DNA of 64,000 bases from Pseudarthrobacter defluvii (lineage in GTDB: Bacteria; Actinomycetota; Actinomycetes; Actinomycetales; Micrococcaceae), in NCBI RefSeq assembly GCF_030323865.1, contig NZ_CP066362.1, forward strand, positions 3,100,001 through 3,164,000. Reading direction: 5' to 3'. The notes beneath the pieces are model-generated. The model searched no databases. It saw nothing but the letters and a program-made list of their open reading frames with translations, and was not told the origin of the DNA. Made by a program: the position numbers and the translations under genes. Below, one piece after another: positions 8,601-16,539 of this stretch (its first letter is position 1; each line of letters begins with the position of its first letter).

Positions 8601-9239
8601 TCAGGTGCGGGTCCTTGTGCCTTGTGCAGGGACCCCGCTCCAGGTTTCGCGCTCGGGCACGTGCTGCAGGACTGCAGCGCCCATTTCAATCTGCGAATAA
8701 TCCCCCACACTGAGCCCATCGCCAACGCCTGCGCTCATGCCCAGCTCCGCCGCCCGGCCGATGCGTGCGCCCTCCCCCACCGAGGCTCGTGGGGACAGCG
8801 TGGCGAAGTCCCCTACGCGGACACTGCAGCCCACGTTGACTTGGGGCTTCAAGAGCGCGTGGGCGCCAATGCTTGCCTGCGGCGCGATGGTGGCATTGCG
8901 CATCACGATGCTGCCGGGGCCAATCCGGGAATCCCGGGGCACGCGGACGCCGGGGTCCACCACCGTGGCGTACCGGTCTTCGTCCACGCCGAGCAGGGAC
9001 AGCCTCTCGACGAGCGCCTCCCGCTCACGGCCGCCGGGAAGGCATACGGTGAACAGTGCCCGGTTGAACGCAGGTGCATCGGTGATTGCGCCCATCACCA
9101 CGGTGCCGTCGATGGAGGTGCCCAGCAGGTCGGGGTCGTCATCCAGGATCCCCAGGACGTCGTACTCCCCGCTGCTCCGGACCGCTGCGAGGACTTCCCG
9201 CGCCAACCCGCTCATGGCCAGCATTATCAACTCGCTCAA
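8601..9239 (-). CDS. NeuD/PglD-like sugar O-/N-acyltransferase (left-handed beta helix)
   Basis: About 212 residues. The N-terminal third (LIMLAMSGLAREVLAAVRSSGEY, then VLGILDDDP) matches the Rossmann-like PglD N-domain. The rest consists of hexapeptide repeats (RIGPGSIVMRNATIAPQASIGAHALLKP, then VGDFATLSPRASVGEGARIGRAAELGMSAGV) forming a left-handed beta helix. Such enzymes acetylate nucleotide or polymer sugars using acetyl-CoA. The start is uncertain: a TTG at 9239 has GGAAGAGG just upstream and gives the expected N-terminus, while an in-frame start at 9278 gives an atypical extension. The gene stands alone, without a sugar biosynthesis cluster. Confidence 0.75.
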   Translation of the reverse strand: MSELIMLAMSGLAREVLAAVRSSGEYDVLGILDDDPDLLGTSIDGTVVMGAITDAPAFNRALFTVCLPGGREREALVERLSLLGVDEDRYATVVDPGVRVPRDSRIGPGSIVMRNATIAPQASIGAHALLKPQVNVGCSVRVGDFATLSPRASVGEGARIGRAAELGMSAGVGDGLSVGDYSQIEMGAAVLQHVPERETWSGVPAQGTRTRT

Positions 9240-9554
9240 GGTGTGCCTCTTCCAGCCCCTGCCCAAGGTGCAGGACATCGTGCGGCCCGTTCACCTGCTG
9301 CTTGATACCTGGCTGTCCTAGAACCCTATGCCGGACTCGTGCGGCAGGAAAGGCTTCGGGGAAGGAAGATTGACGCCCGGGCATGGCGGTAGCACGAAAG
9401 AGGGTTTTGTGGGGAGTTCTTGACTAAACCTTGAGGATTTCGAGGGCCTTAGCTTGAGCGGTGCGGTGAATAGTTACAGGTGCCTGGGCGGCGTTTTGAA
9501 GTAGGCGCCGCCAGGCACTCCCTCTACCCTTCCGGCGCAGACGTCCCCTGGGTT
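9240..9554. other. intergenic region with a GC-rich hairpin
   Basis: No convincing gene. An imperfect hairpin lies at about 9479-9518 (GTGCCTGG and CCAGGCAC with GCGGCG/CGCCGC inside), a possible terminator for the minus-strand VOC gene. Otherwise nothing recognised. Confidence 0.5.
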
Positions 9555-9938
9555 CTAGTCCAAGGGCTTGAGCCGCTTGCGCAGCAGGCAGAACTCGTTT
9601 CCTTCAGGATCCTGCAGGACGTGCCACTGCTCCTGGCCGGTCTGCCCCACATCCGCCGACCGCGCACCGAGCGCCAGCAGGCGTTCCAGCTCGGCGTCCT
9701 GGTCCCGGTCCACCGGGTTGACGTCTATGTGCAGTGGAAGCCTGCCCACGCGCGGGTTGCTGCTGGGACTGAGGAAGATCGTTGGCTGCGCTCCCCCGAA
9801 CCCGGCATCCGGCGGTCCAATTTCAATCGCACCGTCCTCCCGGTCAATCTCGACGTAACCAAGCACGTCACTCCAGAACTTTGCGAGCAGTTCGGGATCG
9901 GCGCAATTCAGGACCAGCTCACTGATACGGCATGACAT
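9555..9938 (-). CDS. VOC (glyoxalase-like) domain protein
   Basis: This 127-residue protein has the two beta-alpha-beta-beta-beta halves of a vicinal oxygen chelate domain: SCRISELVLNCADPELLAKFWSDVLGY at the N-terminus and HVLQDPEGNEFCLL at the C-terminus. These usually bind a metal or act in glyoxalase, dioxygenase or drug-binding roles. The specific substrate is unknown. The ATG at 9938 starts the domain exactly; the longer frame to 10028 adds an unstructured basic stretch. Confidence 0.82.
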   Translation of the reverse strand: MSCRISELVLNCADPELLAKFWSDVLGYVEIDREDGAIEIGPPDAGFGGAQPTIFLSPSSNPRVGRLPLHIDVNPVDRDQDAELERLLALGARSADVGQTGQEQWHVLQDPEGNEFCLLRKRLKPLD

Positions 9939-10292
9939 GGTGCCAGTGTACGGACCGGCTTCACCTGCCAGCCGGCTGACACGGAGGGAACGTACGACGG
10001 CGGAACGCACCTTCGGGGCCAGCCGCACCTTCCGCGTTCACGGCTTTCGGTCCCGCTGTTCCCTGTCGACGCCGGCAGTCAGCTCCGACGCGCATCTTCC
10101 TTCTCGACAAGCCTCTCCATCCTCGAGGCGCATCTTCCCCAGCGCGGCCCAAATATCGGGAGCGCAGGAGCAGCCGCGCGTCGGGAATGAACATGCCCGT
10201 CGCACGGATAAGAAAGCCAGCTCGGCGGGAGGCGGCGCCGCTGCGTTGGGGGTGTTTGCAGCGGCACCTTCTTCCGCCGAGCTTGCAGTTGC
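9939..10292. other. intergenic region, holds repeat motif and probable SipW-operon terminator
   Basis: No gene seen. One copy of the GTACGACGGCGG motif is at 9992-10003. A nested hairpin is built from AGCTCGGCGG (10219-10228) with CCGCCGAGCT (10274-10283), and inside it GCCGCTGC (10237-10244) with GCAGCGGC (10258-10265). On the minus strand it is followed by a T-rich stretch, so it probably terminates the 12679-10293 operon. Confidence 0.55.
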
Positions 10293-10790
10293 TCACAGAG
10301 TCGCGGACACGCAGGTGACCTTGTCGCTGTTGTTGCCTTGTTCCAACGCCACCTTTGCCGTGGCACTGGTCTGGGTCTGGTCCGCATAGGTTGCGGTCAC
10401 ACGAATTGTCAGAGGAGTGGTTGTCCGGTTGGCCAGCACGATCTGAGACGTGATGGTGAGCGTGACCGTGCTTGTTGTTCCCAAGGCGACAGACTCGGTG
10501 TAGGAAGGCCCATACGTGCCGTTGGCTTGGAGGGCTGCGTAAGTCAGCGCCGTAGGAGTCCTTGACCCGACAGCCGCGAGGGTTGCTACTTTCTGTGGGC
10601 TGTCATTGGTACAGGTGAACTGTGAAAACGGAGTAACCGGCCAGGTGCCGGACGCTGTGACTGTCATGGTCGCCGTCGCGCTTTGCTGCCACAGGGCCGA
10701 CGCCGAGGCTCCGCCGATCCCCAACAGCACAGTCAGCACGAAGGCCCCGACGGCGAGCGCCGCACCAGGTACGTCCGGAAACCGTGCCAT
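10293..10790 (-). CDS. exported protein with SipW-type signal sequence
   Basis: This 165-residue protein has an N-terminal hydrophobic segment (AALAVGAFVLTVLLGIGGASASALW) followed by a beta-rich, Thr/Ser-rich secreted domain with two cysteines (FTCTND and KVTCVSATL). The ALW just after the hydrophobic core resembles the motif in proteins processed by dedicated SipW signal peptidases. Its start codon directly abuts the SipW stop, so it is the last gene of that operon. It is likely a surface or fibre-like component; function is inferred from context only. Confidence 0.75.
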   Translation of the reverse strand: MARFPDVPGAALAVGAFVLTVLLGIGGASASALWQQSATATMTVTASGTWPVTPFSQFTCTNDSPQKVATLAAVGSRTPTALTYAALQANGTYGPSYTESVALGTTSTVTLTITSQIVLANRTTTPLTIRVTATYADQTQTSATAKVALEQGNNSDKVTCVSATL

Positions 10791-11438
10791 TTATGCCGCC
10801 TCTGCGCCTACGAGGTCTTCAGGTTTCCGGGTTTTGCGCACCGACTTGTACACGGTGATGGCTCCGTAGCCGATCAGGGCCACGGCGGCGATCACCGTCC
10901 AGGTTTCCCGGTCGGAGTTCCCCAGGAAGTTTGCCATGTAACCCACATACGGGACTGCGTAGAACAGCTTGCCCTTGACCTGGATGGCACGAACGGGATT
11001 CTCATCATTGGCGCCGTTGTTGTCGCCCTTGGTGATCAGCGTCTTCTCGCCCTGCTGGGTGGATCCGAAACCGACAATCCGGTGCGTTTCCACGTCCGGG
11101 CGGCCCGAGTAAAGCTGGAACGTGATGACGTCGCCGTACTTGAGCTCGTCGAACGGTACGGGCTTCATCACCATGAACGTGCCGGGCGGGTACTTCTGCG
11201 CCATGGACTTGGTCAGGATGGTGTAGGTCTGCGAGCCCGTGGCCACCGGCACCACGATAAGGACCAGGGCTGCGAACAGCGCCACCAGCATGGCGGCCAT
11301 GCTCAGGAAGCGTCCGACGGCGGCCCAGGCACCATGGCCAGCACGTCGACGCATGCGGGTGGTCGCCACAGTTCCGGGAGGCGGCTCGACAGGATCGGCA
11401 GGGCCGCCAAGCAGGCGTTCGGTCAGGTCAGCAGCCAC
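10791..11438 (-). CDS. sipW: SipW-type (ER-like) signal peptidase I
   Basis: This 215-residue membrane protein has an N-terminal TM at about 44-66 and a C-terminal TM at about 178-196. The catalytic Ser is in TKSMAQKYPPGTF (Ser78), and the second catalytic residue is the His of ETHRIVGFG (His119). Use of His rather than Lys places it with archaeal/ER/SipW peptidases. YGDVITFQ and LITKGDNNGANDE are the other conserved boxes. The GTG start overlaps the upstream exported-protein gene by 11 bases. It should cleave the three neighbouring exported proteins. Confidence 0.92.
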   Translation of the reverse strand: MAADLTERLLGGPADPVEPPPGTVATTRMRRRAGHGAWAAVGRFLSMAAMLVALFAALVLIVVPVATGSQTYTILTKSMAQKYPPGTFMVMKPVPFDELKYGDVITFQLYSGRPDVETHRIVGFGSTQQGEKTLITKGDNNGANDENPVRAIQVKGKLFYAVPYVGYMANFLGNSDRETWTVIAAVALIGYGAITVYKSVRKTRKPEDLVGAEAA

Positions 11439-12036
11439 TGGGCACCCCGCATAGCTGACGTGCGGTGAGTAGGAGCGAGATGTTCACTGCTTGTCCTTTC
11501 ACTGATGCTGGGGCGCTTGAATCCAGGCTGATCTGGAAACAGAAGACGGTGGAGGCGCCTTTGGCCACTGTGGGCGAGACCAGCCCGGCGGAGCTGATCG
11601 GCGCGAAGCCGATGGCGGTGCTGCACTCCGTGGAGGAGCTGGCGGTCTTGGCGTTGACGCGGACATAGCTGGCAAGGGTTCCACCGCTGACGTTCGCGAT
11701 TGTCGGCTGGCCTGCTGTGATGGCGGTATTGAACTGGCCACCGGCGTTGGTGTTGTTGGTGACCACCACTCCCCCGTAGACCGAGGTGCCCGGACCAAGT
11801 GTCCCCGCGGGCGACAGCGTCAAGGTGGCCGCCGTCCCGTTGGAGAGGGTCATGGTGGTGGTTTGTCCTGTGTTGACCGCGGTCATCGTCGTATCAAACG
11901 ACGCCGAGGTGATGGATCCCGGGGAGGCGGATGCCGCTGCACTCCACAATGCGTACGATCCCTGCACCGTGAACAGTCCCAGGACCACTGCAAAGGCGGT
12001 GAGCGCCGCCGCCTGCAGCCTGCGCTTGGTGCGCAT
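11428..12036 (-). CDS. exported protein with SipW-cognate signal
   Basis: A 202-residue secreted protein. After basic MRTKRR comes a hydrophobic core (AAALTAFAVVLGLFTVQGSYALW), then SAAASASPGSITSASF, the arrangement seen in SipW substrates. The mature part is rich in Thr, Ser, Asn and Gly, with predicted beta strands and four cysteines (two close to the C-terminus, RQLCGVPSGC). The ATG at 12036 has AGGAGGGG upstream. It shares the operon with the SipW peptidase and may form extracellular filaments or matrix, by analogy with TasA; that role is inference. Confidence 0.8.
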   Translation of the reverse strand: MRTKRRLQAAALTAFAVVLGLFTVQGSYALWSAAASASPGSITSASFDTTMTAVNTGQTTTMTLSNGTAATLTLSPAGTLGPGTSVYGGVVVTNNTNAGGQFNTAITAGQPTIANVSGGTLASYVRVNAKTASSSTECSTAIGFAPISSAGLVSPTVAKGASTVFCFQISLDSSAPASVKGQAVNISLLLTARQLCGVPSGC

Positions 12037-12112
12037 GGTCCCCTCCTGGTCTTGATCCTGTCGCCTGGTCACTTAGGCGGGTGGCGGATCGGCCACCCGC
12101 CCATTCCTACTG

Positions 12113-12679
12113 CTACGGGGCAACTACCAGTCCGTCATTCACTCCGGTCACGACCTGCTGCAACGTGTAGGACACCTTGCTGAGGTCGTACGTGGCATTG
12201 ACGTTCTCGACCCCCGGCGTGGTGCTCAAGAAATTGAACGTCGTAGAGACGGTGACTGTCTGAGTATCATCGGCAACAGGCTTGATGATGGTGTCTTTGC
12301 TGACGACGGCGCCCTTGGAATCAGTGATCGTAAGTGGAGCAATCGCTACGTTTGCGCTGCTGAAGGTGCTGGTAGTTGCGTCATTCAGCTTGATCTGGGC
12401 TGCCATCTTGTCGCCTCGAAGCTTCACGGAAAGAGTCTGCGTGAACGTCAGCTTATCCCCTGGGACCACCCGGTACTTCGTGATGTCTTTGATCTCCTGC
12501 TTGGAGGCGTCCGTCCAAACACCAGGTACAGCGGTGACGCCCAAATCACCGGCGACTATTTGGCCTGCGTTGGCGCTGGCATCCTGGTTCCATGCGGCCA
12601 GGGTTCCGCCACCGCCCAGCAGCAGTGCGGCGCCGACGGCGATAGCAGCGGTTCCCTTGATCAGAGTGCTGTTCTTCAT
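12113..12679 (-). CDS. alternate signal-mediated exported protein, RER_14450-like
   Basis: 188 residues. The N-terminus (MKNSTLIKGTAAIAVGAALLLGGG, then GTLAAWNQDASANAGQIVAGDLGV) matches the characteristic RER_14450-type alternate signal, with LAAW after the hydrophobic core. The mature domain is beta-rich and has no cysteine. It is the first gene of the SipW cluster, with GAGGGGA about 7 bases upstream of the ATG. In this class the SipW peptidase acts specifically on such proteins. TasA-like fibre formation is possible but unproven. Confidence 0.85.
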   Translation of the reverse strand: MKNSTLIKGTAAIAVGAALLLGGGGTLAAWNQDASANAGQIVAGDLGVTAVPGVWTDASKQEIKDITKYRVVPGDKLTFTQTLSVKLRGDKMAAQIKLNDATTSTFSSANVAIAPLTITDSKGAVVSKDTIIKPVADDTQTVTVSTTFNFLSTTPGVENVNATYDLSKVSYTLQQVVTGVNDGLVVAP

Positions 12680-12870
12680 GATGTGTCCCCTCAGACTTGG
12701 TTGGTGTGCTGTGGTCTAACTGAGGACCACTTTGCAGGGCCAACCTCAGGAAGTGAGGGGGTATAGCGTCAACAAAAGCTCAAGTTATTTGAAAGTTCAA
12801 CAGGGGTCTGACCTGCACTTCTATCAAAAGTGCCTTAGTCCGAGCATTGCCACCTGAAGCACTGCACTGC

Positions 12871-13476
12871 TTACTTCGCGCCGGCGAGCGCAGCGTCAAG
12901 AATGTCCAGGGCGTTGGCGCGCATAACGTCAAATGCCTGGCCGGTACGGAGGCCCGCAACGTCCCGCAGCCAGACGTAGGCTTCAATGCCGGCAACCGCA
13001 CGAAGCCGGACAGCCAGGGCGCCGGTGTCGATCCCGGAGCCTGCGGTTCCCAGCGGGGAGAGGGCATCGCGGTACCAGCCCACAGCCCGGCCGCCGCGAA
13101 GCGTGGGCCGCGCTGTCCCCGGCGTCAAGGACAGCCGCAGCGATGCCCGCAGCTGCGGTTCCCAGGCCCGGATGAAGTCGAAATGTGCGTCCAGGGTGCG
13201 CTCCAAGCGGGCGCGGACGTCCGACGGCGGGTCCTCCCCCAGCAGCGACCCCAGCCCCGTCTCGGGGAGGGCCGCGTGCAGCAGGGCTTCCTTGTCCGGA
13301 AAGTACCTGTAGGCAGTAGTCCGGGAGATGCCGGCAATGGCAGCGACTTCTGCAACAGACGGGTCGCGCCCATCCTTCAGCAGGTCCCGGAGGACGGACA
13401 CCAACTCTTCGCGCGTGCGCGACTTCTGCCGGGTCCTTCCGGTCTCCAAATAATTCTCATTGTGGCGTGCGGACAC
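12871..13476 (-). CDS. TetR/AcrR-family transcriptional regulator
   Basis: This 201-residue protein has an N-terminal helix-turn-helix at about residues 20-65 (VAEVAAIAGISRTTAYRYFPDKEALL) and a helical ligand/dimer domain. It starts with GTG at 13476. It is divergent from a cupin gene, with the perfect CGTACC/GGTACG palindrome at 13494-13510 between them. That makes autoregulation and control of the cupin gene likely. Confidence 0.9.
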   Translation of the reverse strand: MSARHNENYLETGRTRQKSRTREELVSVLRDLLKDGRDPSVAEVAAIAGISRTTAYRYFPDKEALLHAALPETGLGSLLGEDPPSDVRARLERTLDAHFDFIRAWEPQLRASLRLSLTPGTARPTLRGGRAVGWYRDALSPLGTAGSGIDTGALAVRLRAVAGIEAYVWLRDVAGLRTGQAFDVMRANALDILDAALAGAK

Positions 13477-13493
13477 AGGACTTATGATACCTA

Positions 13494-13510
13494 CGTACCG
13501 TAATGGTACG
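13494..13510. promoter_or_regulatory. TetR-type operator palindrome
   Basis: CGTACC (13494-13499) and GGTACG (13505-13510) flank a 5-base spacer. It lies 18 bases from the tetR start and 29 bases from the cupin start, the expected place for a TetR operator covering both promoters. Confidence 0.6.
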
Positions 13511-13538
13511 AACGTCCCATGAATATCAGGGGTTTCCC

Positions 13539-13886
13539 ATGGCCGATCCCATTGCAGTGAATCCGCAGCATTACCGGCTGGTTTTCGAGAACCACCGGGT
13601 CCGCGTCCTTGAGTACAGTGACGGCCCCGGGGACAGCACCGGCACCCATTCCCACCCGGACAGTGTGATGGTCACACTCAGTTCCTTTGCCCGCCGGCTC
13701 CAATCAGGAGGCCGGGAGGTAGATGTGGAGCTGCGGGAAGGGCAGGCCCGCTGGCTCGACGCGCAGGAACACTCCGGCACGAATACCGGCACCACACCTA
13801 CCCACTGCCTCTTCATCGAACTGAAGGAACCACGCCAGGATCTACAGTCTGCCCCAACGGGCCGCCTGGGCCCCGCCGCTTCCTAA
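13539..13886 (+). CDS. small cupin-domain protein
   Basis: This 115-residue single-domain protein has a beta-barrel cupin core. HYRLVFENHRVRVLEYSDGPGDSTGTHSHPDSVMVTL holds the metal-binding His pair of motif 1, and HCLFIELKEP is the second motif. It is similar to small cytoplasmic cupins of unknown activity. The ATG at 13539 has AGGGG upstream; the longer frame from 13503 starts within the operator and is rejected. It ends with a 4-base convergent overlap with the next tetR. Probable target of the divergent TetR at 12871-13476. Confidence 0.8.
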   Translation: MADPIAVNPQHYRLVFENHRVRVLEYSDGPGDSTGTHSHPDSVMVTLSSFARRLQSGGREVDVELREGQARWLDAQEHSGTNTGTTPTHCLFIELKEPRQDLQSAPTGRLGPAAS

Positions 13887-14569
13887 CGGGCACTCACCGT
13901 AGCCTGGTCCCGAGCCTGGTCCCCCGCCAGCAACAACCGGCACCAGGCATCGGTCAGCCAATCGGCGAACTGTCCCGGGCTCCATCCGCGCTGGTCCACC
14001 AGCAGCACCCAGTACTCGGGCCCGTTCATGCTCCAGACGGCGTCGGCCAGTTCTGCGGCCGGCCGGTCGGTCCGCAGCCCCCCGGTAGCCGCAAGGTCCT
14101 CAACAAACTTCAGCATGTTCGCTGCGCGGCGGTCAGAGATCTCCCGCCAGAGCGCAGCGCAGTCGGGGTCGGTCCCGGCAGCATCTCGCAGGGCCACGTA
14201 GACGGGTGCGAGCCGGGGCTGGATGCCGGCCAGGGCGTTGGCATAGATCGAGATCTTGTCGGCCGCGCGTTCCGCTTCCCGCAAGCGAATGACGTAGTCG
14301 CGGCTCTCGGCGGGAACGGCCTGCCCGGTCCCCGAGATGGCCGTCTCCACCACTTCCCGCAGCAGGTCCGGCTTGCGTCCGATGGTGGCGTAGACAGTGT
14401 CGACGGCGACGCCCGCCCTCCGCGCAATGCCCGCCACAGTGGTGGAACTGTACCCCTCCCCCACAAACAATTCACGCGCTGCAGCGAGCACGGCATCGCG
14501 TGTTGCCGCAGCCTGCTCCTTCCGCCGGGGCGAGTGGTAGCGGCGAGCAGGGGCATTGACTTCACTCAT
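13883..14569 (-). CDS. TetR-family transcriptional regulator
   Basis: This 228-residue protein has a clear TetR DNA-binding domain at about residues 17-65 (RDAVLAAARELFVGEGYSSTTVAGIARRAGVAVDTVYATIGRK). The ligand domain follows. It faces a flavin monooxygenase gene across the 29-bp inverted repeat at 14586-14614, so it probably represses both itself and that enzyme. Confidence 0.9.
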   Translation of the reverse strand: MSEVNAPARRYHSPRRKEQAAATRDAVLAAARELFVGEGYSSTTVAGIARRAGVAVDTVYATIGRKPDLLREVVETAISGTGQAVPAESRDYVIRLREAERAADKISIYANALAGIQPRLAPVYVALRDAAGTDPDCAALWREISDRRAANMLKFVEDLAATGGLRTDRPAAELADAVWSMNGPEYWVLLVDQRGWSPGQFADWLTDAWCRLLLAGDQARDQATVSAR

Positions 14570-14585
14570 CGCCGGGCCTAGCCTT

Positions 14586-14614
14586 AATTCATCCGAGTAT
14601 GCTTCGGATGAATT
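14586..14614. promoter_or_regulatory. long perfect TetR-type operator
   Basis: AATTCATCCGA (14586-14596) and TCGGATGAATT (14604-14614) are perfect 11-bp arms around 7 bases. It lies 17 bases upstream of the tetR start and about 70 bases upstream of the monooxygenase start, with an AT-rich character unlike the surrounding GC-rich DNA. Confidence 0.7.
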
Positions 14615-14685
14615 CTAGCAGGAAGCCCCAGGCCGCCAAGAGTGCATCGCAAAGAAGCGGCAAAGGGGTGGAAGGGCAGGCCATC

Positions 14686-15813
14686 ATGTCAGAGCACTTC
14701 GACACTGTCGTGGTCGGCGGCGGCCAGGCCGGATTGGCCATGGGCTACCACCTGTCCTGCCTGAAGCGTCCCTACGTCATCCTCGACGAGAATCCCAGGA
14801 CCGGTGACAGCTGGCGCACCCGCTGGGACTCGCTCCGGCTGTTCACCCCCGCCCGGTACGACGCCCTTCCCGGCAGCCGCTACCCCGCCCCGTCCTGGTC
14901 CTACCCGTCGCGGGAAGAGTTCGCCGACTACCTCAGCGGCTACGCGGACCACTTCGCACTGCCGGTCCGGAACAACGTCCGGGTCACCGGCGTCAGCCAC
15001 ACCGGACAGTGCTTCGTCATCGAAACGGACAACCAACGCATCGAAGCCGACAACGTAGTGGTCGCCCCGGGCTGGGACCGGAAGCCCAAGGTGCCGGCTT
15101 TCGCGCAGCAGCTCAGCCCGCACATCAAGCAGCTCACGGCGGGTAGCTACAAGAACCCAGCGGACCTCGCGCCAGGCCCGGTCCTGGTGGTCGGCGCGGG
15201 CAACTCCGGCGCGGACATCGCCCTGGAGCTGGCCCCGACCCGCAGGACGTACCTCTCCGGCAGGCACCCCGGCGAAATCCCCTGGCCCATCGACGCCTTG
15301 GCCACCCGCCCCCTCACCCTCGCCGTCTTCTTCGCGTTTTCCCACGTCCTGAACCTCAACACGCCTGCCGGCCGGAAGGCCCGCCCGCAAATCCTTGCGC
15401 ACAGCGGACCCCTGGTCAGGGTGAAGAACCGCGACCTGCTGCGTGCCGGCGTCGAACGCGTTCGCAGGACGGAAGGCGTCAAAGAAGGCCTGCCACTGCT
15501 CGCGGACGGCCGGGCACTCGAGGTGGCCAACGTCATCTGGTGCACCGGTTTCCGCCCTGATCTGGAGTGGATCCACCTCCCGGTGTTTGGCCCGGACGGC
15601 GAACCGGATCAGGACCGCGGGGTAGCCAAGGGGCAGGCGGGACTCTACTTCCTGGGCGCCATCTTCCAGCAGTCGCTGGCGTCCTCCATGGTCCATGGGG
15701 TGGGCAGGGACGCCGCCTTCATCGGCCGGCACATCGCTGCAAGCACGCCGCAGGCAGCAGCAGCACAGCCACGCAACAACGTCAGGCCGGAAGGTTCAGC
15801 TGCTCCACAATGA
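14686..15813 (+). CDS. flavin-dependent monooxygenase / NAD(P)-binding oxidoreductase
   Basis: This 375-residue protein has an N-terminal FAD-binding Rossmann motif (VVVGGGQAGLAMGYHL), the WDSLRLFTPARYDALPG region typical of CzcO/FMO-like enzymes, and a second dinucleotide motif for NADPH (VLVVGAGNSGADIALEL). The family oxidises small lipophilic, carbonyl or amine compounds. The ATG at 14686 follows GGAAGGGCAGG; a start at 14599 would lie in the operator. The 3-prime end overlaps the convergent hydrolase gene by 32 bases. Likely regulated by the divergent TetR. Confidence 0.88.
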   Translation: MSEHFDTVVVGGGQAGLAMGYHLSCLKRPYVILDENPRTGDSWRTRWDSLRLFTPARYDALPGSRYPAPSWSYPSREEFADYLSGYADHFALPVRNNVRVTGVSHTGQCFVIETDNQRIEADNVVVAPGWDRKPKVPAFAQQLSPHIKQLTAGSYKNPADLAPGPVLVVGAGNSGADIALELAPTRRTYLSGRHPGEIPWPIDALATRPLTLAVFFAFSHVLNLNTPAGRKARPQILAHSGPLVRVKNRDLLRAGVERVRRTEGVKEGLPLLADGRALEVANVIWCTGFRPDLEWIHLPVFGPDGEPDQDRGVAKGQAGLYFLGAIFQQSLASSMVHGVGRDAAFIGRHIAASTPQAAAAQPRNNVRPEGSAAPQ

Positions 15814-16483
15814 TGCGGGCGGTTCCGGGATCGCCCAGGATCTTGAAGTGCCCGGCCACCGGCAATTCGATGTTGGTTGCCCCGGGCAGGACGCTCCCCT
15901 CCGGAATGTGCGGATCGAACGGCCCGTAGATGGAAGTGATCCGGCTGTTGATGGCCAGCTCCCGGGACATCTGGAGGGTCAGGGCGTTCCGCGGCGAAAA
16001 GATGCGAAGGCTGGGCAACAGCATGTACCGGGCGTAGCGTGAGCCGGAAAACGGTGCGCACACGGAGATCATTCGGTCGATCCGGTGCTCGGGGTCCAGG
16101 GACAGCATGGTGTATTTGCCGATCAGCCCGCCCTTGCTGTGCGCCACCAGGATCGCGCCCCGCAGGCCGGCTTCCTCCAGGTGCTGGGCCACGAGCTTGG
16201 CGGCCTCCGGGACCTTCAGTTTGTTCCGCTGAAGCACAGTGACCACGTGGACGGGATGACCGGCATCGTGGATGGCCTGGATGACCGGCATCATGAACTG
16301 CCAGTTTTCGTACACCCCGGGGATGATCACCACGGGCGCACGGGTCCCGTTGCGGAAGGATGCCGGCTGCACGCGCGACAGGAAGCCGCGCACCTGCCAG
16401 CCCGCGGCATACACATAGTCCTGAGCCCACCACACAGCCTTCTGCAGTGGACTGATGCGGGCAACGGCGCCGGGATCACTCAT
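15782..16483 (-). CDS. alpha/beta hydrolase (lipase-like)
   Basis: This 233-residue protein has an alpha/beta hydrolase core. The oxyanion region is VVIIPGVYENWQFM, the nucleophile elbow is LVAHSKGGLIGKYTM (Ser in SKGG), and a late His sits in ELPVAGHFKILGD. AHSKGG instead of GHSMGG is common in actinobacterial lipase/triacylglycerol-lipase-like proteins. No signal peptide, so probably cytoplasmic or membrane-peripheral. Substrate unknown. Confidence 0.85.
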   Translation of the reverse strand: MSDPGAVARISPLQKAVWWAQDYVYAAGWQVRGFLSRVQPASFRNGTRAPVVIIPGVYENWQFMMPVIQAIHDAGHPVHVVTVLQRNKLKVPEAAKLVAQHLEEAGLRGAILVAHSKGGLIGKYTMLSLDPEHRIDRMISVCAPFSGSRYARYMLLPSLRIFSPRNALTLQMSRELAINSRITSIYGPFDPHIPEGSVLPGATNIELPVAGHFKILGDPGTARIIVEQLNLPA

Positions 16484-16539
16484 GTGTCGAGAATAGCCTC
16501 GCCGGCCGCGCTACCCACCAAACAGGCCCGCAAACACGG

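Noticed and set aside
13503..13538. Extended start of the cupin gene
   Set aside because: Its first codons overlap the TetR operator; the ATG at 13539 with AGGGG is better supported.
14599..14685. Extended start of the flavin monooxygenase
   Set aside because: The extension runs through the TetR operator and has no domain; ATG 14686 has a good ribosome site.
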